The translations under genes and the position numbers were made by a program. From the NCBI GenBank assembly GCA_021789565.1, contig JAJYJL010000435.1, positions 1 to 6,921 of the forward strand: a stretch of DNA of 6,921 nucleotides. Reading direction: 5' to 3'. The notes beneath the pieces were generated by a model that saw nothing but the letters and a program-made list of their open reading frames with translations, made no database searches and was not told the DNA's origin. The stretch is from Acidobacteriota bacterium (GTDB lineage Bacteria; Acidobacteriota; Terriglobia; UBA7540). The first letter of the stretch is position 1, and every line of letters begins with the position of its first letter. Of this stretch, positions 3,179 to 6,921 are shown in pieces.

Positions 3179-5944
3179 AAGCTGGTTGAGCGTCTGGCCG
3201 AGTTTCTTGATCTCGCTGCCGTAACCCGCCCAGTCTCCCTGCTTCAACAATTGCAGGGCGCGCTCGTACTGCTGGTTGGCCTGACGGGTGAGGTCCCGGA
3301 CCTGCTGTAAATTAGGAGGAGCCGCCTGCGGTGCGGCGGCCGCCCCCTTGACAGAGGTAACGAGTTTTTCTCCCGCAACCTTGGGCTTGAGGGTGGGAAG
3401 CGCCTGGGCAGTTTGAGTTGAGATGTTGGTGCCGAAGATCTGGCTCAACGCGTCGTCCAGGGTATCTGACATCACCACCTGGTCCGAGTACGCCACGATC
3501 ACTCGTTTCAACTGCGGCAGCGCGCCGCCTGACTGTGCCGCCAGATAAAGCGGCTCGATGTACATGACGGCATTGCCGATGGGAACCACCAGCAGGGTGC
3601 CGCGGAGGACGGATGAGCCCACCTGGCCCCAGAGCGTGAGCTGCTGGGAGATCGTCGGATCCTGGTCGATGCGCGATTCAATCTGCTGCGGGCCGTAGAC
3701 CAGCTTCTGCTTGGGGAAGGTAAAGACGGTGACCTTGCCGTAATTCGGAGCGTCGCACCGGGCGGCCATCCAGGCAATCATGTTGTTTTTGCGCGCCGGC
3801 GTGAACGGAACCATCAGGATAAACTCTTCCTTCTTTCCCACCTCCGGCAACTTCATGATCGTGTAATAGGGCGACATCGGAGTCGCCTGACCACGGGCGG
3901 CGCTCCGGGCCACCCGCCACAAATCTTCCTTGTTAAAGAAGACGCGAGGGTCGGTCATATGGAAGACGGCATATTTGGCCGCCTGAACGCTGAAGAAAGC
4001 CTCGGGATAGCGAATGTGCGCCTCAAGGTCTGACGGCATGGTGCTGAGCGGGTGAAACACCCCGGGGAAAATTTTAGAATAAACCTGGATCAGAGGATCG
4101 GTGGGGTCGGCGATATAGTACGTCACCTCGCCCGTATAGGCGTTGATGGTGGCTTTCACCGAGTTGCGAATGTAATTCCCCATCTGGCTGGTGGGGTCGG
4201 AATACGGATAGCGGTCGGAGGTCGTGTAGCCGTCAAGAATCCAGTAAAGCGAGCCGTTGTCGGCCACCACCATGTAAGGGTCGGAGTCAAACTGCAGAAA
4301 CGGCGTCAGTCGCTGGACGCGCTGGATGATCTGGCGATAGATCATGATGCGGCTGCTGTTCTTGATGTCGCTCGAAAACAGAATATTCTTCTGTCCGAAC
4401 TTCAGCATGAAAAGCAGGCGCCGCCAGATGTTCTTGACCGGGATGCCGCCCGTTCCGCTGTAGGTGCTGTAAACGTCATGGTCGCCGGCCGGATAGTCAA
4501 ACTCCTGCTGGCCGGTATCCACAAAGCAGTAATTGTTCGGAACCTCGCCGTAGTAAATCTCAGGCCGCTTGATGGTGATGGGGATGGAAGAAACCGGCGG
4601 AACGTCCTTGATGAAAAACACCGGCAGGCCGTCGGACGTGTATTCATTCACCGGGCCCATGCAGAGGCCGTAACCGTGCGTGTAAATCAAATGTTCGTTG
4701 ATCCAGTTGCGGCTGGGCAGACTGGTAGTGGAAAGTTCGCGCGGCGAGAGCGAGACCTGGCGGTAGACGCCACCAATGTGGTAGCGGTCATTGTCAACGG
4801 TGACAAAGTCGTAATAAGTTCGGATTTCCTGCAACTGGCCGTACGTGGTGAGCAGTGGCTTGTGGTCCCACAGCCGGACGTTCCCTATGGTGGCCTGGTT
4901 CTGCATGACGGTGGCGGCCGACAGGTCGTTCGCGGCAGTGAAATGGTGCTCCTGGAAGCGGTCAAGCGCGTAGGCCTGGCGCGTGAACTGAATTGCGTTC
5001 GAGATGAACGGCCGCTCCTTGTCCAGCTCATTCGGCGTCACCACCAGGTGCTGGACGATGCCGGGATAAACGTTGACCCCCACAATGCCCACCAGCGCCA
5101 GCGCAACCAGGCTGTAAACTGCCGGCCGAAGCTGCCCGCGGATGGCGCCAAACACCAGCGCCAGCGCCATCACCACGCACAGCACCAGCATGACCTTGAG
5201 GACCGGCAGGGTGGCGTGAACGTCCGTATAGCCCGCTCCGTAAATGATCCCACGCGATGAAAAAAGCAGGCTGTACATGGCCAGGCGCGCCCGGTAAGCG
5301 AGCAGCAGAAACAGCAGCGATCCCAGCAGCATCAGGTGCGTGCGCGCCGCCGGAGCCACGTTGGGGCCGCGCGGCGTGACCCACACCCCGCCTTCCAGCA
5401 GATAAACCACCGCCGCACTGATCAGGCAGAAGATCACAATCACCAGGCCCAGGTGGTAGAGGAACCAGTAAAAATTCAGGTGGAACAGGTAGAAGCCCAA
5501 GTCGATGTGGAAAATGGGATCGGCTTGGTGCATGGGCACCGCATGCTGGGCCAGCAGGTAGTCCTGCCAGTGGAACGCCGACCATTGTCCCACCGCATAG
5601 CCCACCAGCAGCACGCCCAGCCAGACGATCCAGCGGAAGGCTTCCGCAAAACGGTCAAGCCCGGGCAGTTCTATGGCGCCGTGAAAAACGCGATAGCCGT
5701 AACGCTCCGCCACGGAGCGCGCCACAAAAACGTTGGCGCCCACCAGAATGATGAAGCCGATACCACCCAGGCCGCTGAGTCCGATCTGGGAAAAAAGAAT
5801 GTTTTTATAAATGACGAGGTAACCCTGAGCGCCAAACCAAAGCCAGTCAACCAGCAGGTTGACGCCGTCAGTCAGTAAAGGGGCCACCACAAGAAGCAGA
5901 AGGATTCCTGCAACCACGTAGCGTTGTATACGGTCTTGTTTCAA
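3161..5944 (-). CDS. UPF0182 family large integral membrane protein
   Basis: A 927-residue member of the uncharacterised UPF0182 (COG1615) family, within the usual length of about 900-1000. The N-terminal third has about seven membrane segments (roughly 10-36, 54-76, 104-121, 158-183, 202-217, 247-268, 276-296). A long, mostly soluble domain follows that probably faces outside. Motifs I recognise for the family are DPIFHIDLGFYLF (142-154), TPNELDKERPFI (303-314) and HGYGLCMGPVNEYTSDGLPVFFIKD in the soluble part. The tail has an Ala/Pro/Gln-rich linker and a helical end (QQYERALQLLKQGDWAGYGSEI). The start is TTG at 5944, supported by GGAGA (5951-5955) six bases upstream and by the lysine-led first membrane segment. 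No function is established that I know of. It stands alone, divergent from blaI and convergent with the peroxiredoxins. Confidence 0.94.
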   Translation of the reverse strand: MKQDRIQRYVVAGILLLLVVAPLLTDGVNLLVDWLWFGAQGYLVIYKNILFSQIGLSGLGGIGFIILVGANVFVARSVAERYGYRVFHGAIELPGLDRFAEAFRWIVWLGVLLVGYAVGQWSAFHWQDYLLAQHAVPMHQADPIFHIDLGFYLFHLNFYWFLYHLGLVIVIFCLISAAVVYLLEGGVWVTPRGPNVAPAARTHLMLLGSLLFLLLAYRARLAMYSLLFSSRGIIYGAGYTDVHATLPVLKVMLVLCVVMALALVFGAIRGQLRPAVYSLVALALVGIVGVNVYPGIVQHLVVTPNELDKERPFISNAIQFTRQAYALDRFQEHHFTAANDLSAATVMQNQATIGNVRLWDHKPLLTTYGQLQEIRTYYDFVTVDNDRYHIGGVYRQVSLSPRELSTTSLPSRNWINEHLIYTHGYGLCMGPVNEYTSDGLPVFFIKDVPPVSSIPITIKRPEIYYGEVPNNYCFVDTGQQEFDYPAGDHDVYSTYSGTGGIPVKNIWRRLLFMLKFGQKNILFSSDIKNSSRIMIYRQIIQRVQRLTPFLQFDSDPYMVVADNGSLYWILDGYTTSDRYPYSDPTSQMGNYIRNSVKATINAYTGEVTYYIADPTDPLIQVYSKIFPGVFHPLSTMPSDLEAHIRYPEAFFSVQAAKYAVFHMTDPRVFFNKEDLWRVARSAARGQATPMSPYYTIMKLPEVGKKEEFILMVPFTPARKNNMIAWMAARCDAPNYGKVTVFTFPKQKLVYGPQQIESRIDQDPTISQQLTLWGQVGSSVLRGTLLVVPIGNAVMYIEPLYLAAQSGGALPQLKRVIVAYSDQVVMSDTLDDALSQIFGTNISTQTAQALPTLKPKVAGEKLVTSVKGAAAAPQAAPPNLQQVRDLTRQANQQYERALQLLKQGDWAGYGSEIKKLGQTLNQLAAQQK

Positions 5945-5950
5945 GTGAAT

Positions 5951-5955
5951 TCTCC
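5951..5955 (-). promoter_or_regulatory. Ribosome binding site supporting a TTG start
   Basis: GGAGA on the minus strand, six bases before the TTG at 5944. No in-frame ATG lies nearby, so this decides the UPF0182 start. Confidence 0.65.
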
Positions 5956-5958
5956 GCC

Positions 5959-5990
5959 GTTATCTTCACACACCAAAGGCCTTGTGTCAA
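5959..5990 (-). promoter_or_regulatory. Possible promoter of the UPF0182 gene
   Basis: A perfect -35 hexamer TTGACA (5985-5990, minus strand) precedes GATAAC (5959-5964). The 20-base spacing is too long for a standard promoter, and the start would fall almost on the ribosome site. Only the -35 is convincing. Confidence 0.3.
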
Positions 5991-6071
5991 AAGGGTTGGC
6001 GGGTGGGTGCTGGCGCCTCAAATTTGAAATCTCGTATTGCGGTGAGCGCGGGGCCAGAAAGTAAAAACTTC

Positions 6072-6101
6072 TTGACATTACTAATTTATTAGTACTATCT
6101 T
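6072..6101 (+). promoter_or_regulatory. Promoter of the blaI-like gene
   Basis: TTGACA (6072-6077) is a perfect -35; TATCTT (6096-6101) is a fair -10 at an 18-base spacing. The predicted first transcribed base falls at about 6107-6109, on the ATG itself, so the message would be leaderless. This agrees with the absence of any Shine-Dalgarno before the gene. Confidence 0.7.
6079..6094. promoter_or_regulatory. Probable BlaI-type operator in the promoter spacer
   Basis: TACTAAT (6079-6085) and ATTAGTA (6088-6094) are perfect inverted arms around TT. The palindrome fills the space between -35 and -10, so a bound dimer would block RNA polymerase. BlaI/MecI/CopY repressors bind dyads of this size, often at their own promoters. 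Autoregulation is inferred from position. Confidence 0.7.
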
Positions 6102-6107
6102 TTGCGT

Positions 6108-6485
6108 ATGAGAACAGCGAGCCGTACCCTGACCGGGCAGGAACTGGAAATTATGAAGGTCGTCTGGGAACTCCGCCAGGCCACCGTTCGCGGCGTCTAT
6201 GAGAAGCTGCGCGAGCAGCGCCCCATCGCCTACACCACCGTCATGACCATGATGAACATCCTGGAGCAGAAAGGCTTCCTGAAGAAACTCCCGGCGGAAG
6301 GCCGCGCCTACGTTTATCAATCGACGCGCCCGCGCAAGCAGGTTATTCGGAGCATGGTCCGCGAATTTGTGGACCGGGTCTTCAACGGCTCCGCCGAGCC
6401 GCTGATGGTGCAGTTGATGCAAGACCGCCACCTCTCGCGCGAGGAGGTCGAAAAGATCGCACGCGCCATCGAGGAGGGACAATGA
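6108..6485 (+). CDS. blaI: BlaI/MecI/CopY-family transcriptional repressor
   Basis: A 125-residue winged-helix repressor. In the family, dimers silence target promoters until a membrane M56 sensor protease is triggered. The N-terminal winged helix (about 8-72) includes LTGQELEIMKVVWEL, the recognition-helix region PIAYTTVMTMMNILEQKGF (39-57) and the wing (LPAEGRAYVYQ). The dimerisation helices follow (about 75-125, ending LSREEVEKIARAIEEG). Start choice: the ATG at 6108; a TTG at 6102 is in frame but overlaps the -10 element. The stop overlaps the ATG of the M56 gene (ATGA), so the two are translationally coupled. By my recalled alignment with MecI, the Asn-Phe cleavage pair near residue 101 is Gln-Leu here, so release may work differently. 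The real targets may be unrelated to beta-lactams. Confidence 0.93.
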   Translation: MRTASRTLTGQELEIMKVVWELRQATVRGVYEKLREQRPIAYTTVMTMMNILEQKGFLKKLPAEGRAYVYQSTRPRKQVIRSMVREFVDRVFNGSAEPLMVQLMQDRHLSREEVEKIARAIEEGQ

Positions 6486-6921
6486 GCTATCAACCTTTGT
6501 GGCTGCGTGACCTGGTGGCTTACAGCATTCAGGCTGCCACACTTGTGGGCGTGGGAGCAGTTATGGCAATCCTGCTGCGGCTTCGCGTGCCGCGAGTGCG
6601 CCACGCTTATTGGCAGGCGTTGCTGGCGATGTGCGTTTTCCTTCCGCTGCTGCAGCCCTGGCGGCCGGAAGTTCTGAAAACTTCTGGTGCTGCGCTTACC
6701 AACGTCACCCTGACGACCGCTCCGGCGCCTGCGCCCACAAGCCCGTCGCTCGCCGAAATCATCCTTTTCCTGATCTGCTCCGGCATTGTCCTGCGAGTGG
6801 CGTGGATGGTGCTGGGGACGGTCCGGCTTTGGGTCTATCGCCGGCGTGCCGAGCGAATCGAGCAAGCACCTGAAGCGATCGGGGAAGCGCAGCGCCTCGT
6901 GCCCGTGTTTCCAGCGTTCTT
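6482..6921 (+). CDS. BlaR1-like M56 membrane protein, N-terminal part (runs off right edge)
   Basis: Only the first 146 codons are present, so the call rests on context and topology. The ATG at 6482 overlaps the blaI stop and has AGGAGG (6472-6477) upstream. The protein starts MSYQPLWLRDLVAYSIQAAT and has membrane segments at about 9-33, 44-58 and 91-118, with a Pro/Ala/Thr-rich loop between the second and third. This fits the N-terminal membrane bundle of M56 sensor peptidases, whose HExxH zinc site would lie beyond the edge. In the family these proteins act as membrane sensors that inactivate the partner BlaI. Whether it has a C-terminal penicillin-binding domain cannot be seen. Confidence 0.82.
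   Translation, partial: MSYQPLWLRDLVAYSIQAATLVGVGAVMAILLRLRVPRVRHAYWQALLAMCVFLPLLQPWRPEVLKTSGAALTNVTLTTAPAPAPTSPSLAEIILFLICSGIVLRVAWMVLGTVRLWVYRRRAERIEQAPEAIGEAQRLVPVFPAF

Noticed and set aside
4052..5260. 402-codon open frame on the plus strand
   Set aside because: Antisense shadow of the UPF0182 gene; the translation is rich in V, H and R with no recognisable domain and no ribosome site.
6018..6027. Palindrome TCAAATTTGA between the UPF0182 and blaI genes
   Set aside because: A 10-bp AT-rich palindrome can occur by chance and is not placed at a recognisable promoter.
6102..6107. TTG start for the blaI-like gene two codons upstream
   Set aside because: It lies directly after the -10 hexamer and before the predicted transcription start, so it would not be in the message.

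Overview
The window looks like a piece of a moderately GC-rich bacterial chromosome, and Acidobacteriota is my best guess. That guess rests on gene content: tandem Hsp20 genes beside clpB, a BlaI/M56 regulatory pair and a UPF0182 giant membrane protein. No marker gene proves it. I see no mobile element, tRNA, rRNA or CRISPR array.

Left part (1-1760), minus strand: a protein-quality-control block. Transcription runs from a near-consensus sigma-70-type promoter (1695-1723) through two paralogous small heat-shock proteins (1193-1648, then 650-1099) to a strong intrinsic terminator (541-583). It is followed by clpB, of which only the first 141 codons lie in the window; clpB has its own leader with a perfect 11-bp hairpin. 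Small Hsps hold unfolding proteins in a refoldable state and ClpB, with DnaK, extracts them.

Middle part (1997-3127), plus strand: the most interesting region. Two consecutive peroxiredoxin-like genes are each interrupted by an in-frame UGA exactly where the peroxidatic cysteine should be (FTGG-UGA-TKEL and NTPG-UGA-AQEL). Both reading frames continue in frame with good family similarity to a normal stop. Downstream of each UGA, at an identical distance of 23 nt to the apical loop, lies a small hairpin of the same design (lower stem, U opposite CU, 4-bp upper stem, GG-starting triloop), with two compensatory base-pair changes between the copies. I read these as a tandem pair of selenocysteine-containing peroxiredoxins with bacterial SECIS elements: the first has an export signal, the second is cytoplasmic. 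A conventional gene caller would break them into fragments. The selenocysteine machinery (selA, selB, selC, selD) is not in the window.

Right part: a 927-residue UPF0182 membrane protein on the minus strand (3161-5944, TTG start), convergent with the peroxiredoxins. Divergent from it is a BlaI/MecI-type repressor (6108-6485) overlapping by four bases a BlaR1-like M56 membrane protein that runs off the right edge. The blaI promoter has a near-perfect palindrome in its spacer, a likely autoregulatory operator, and the geometry suggests a leaderless transcript.
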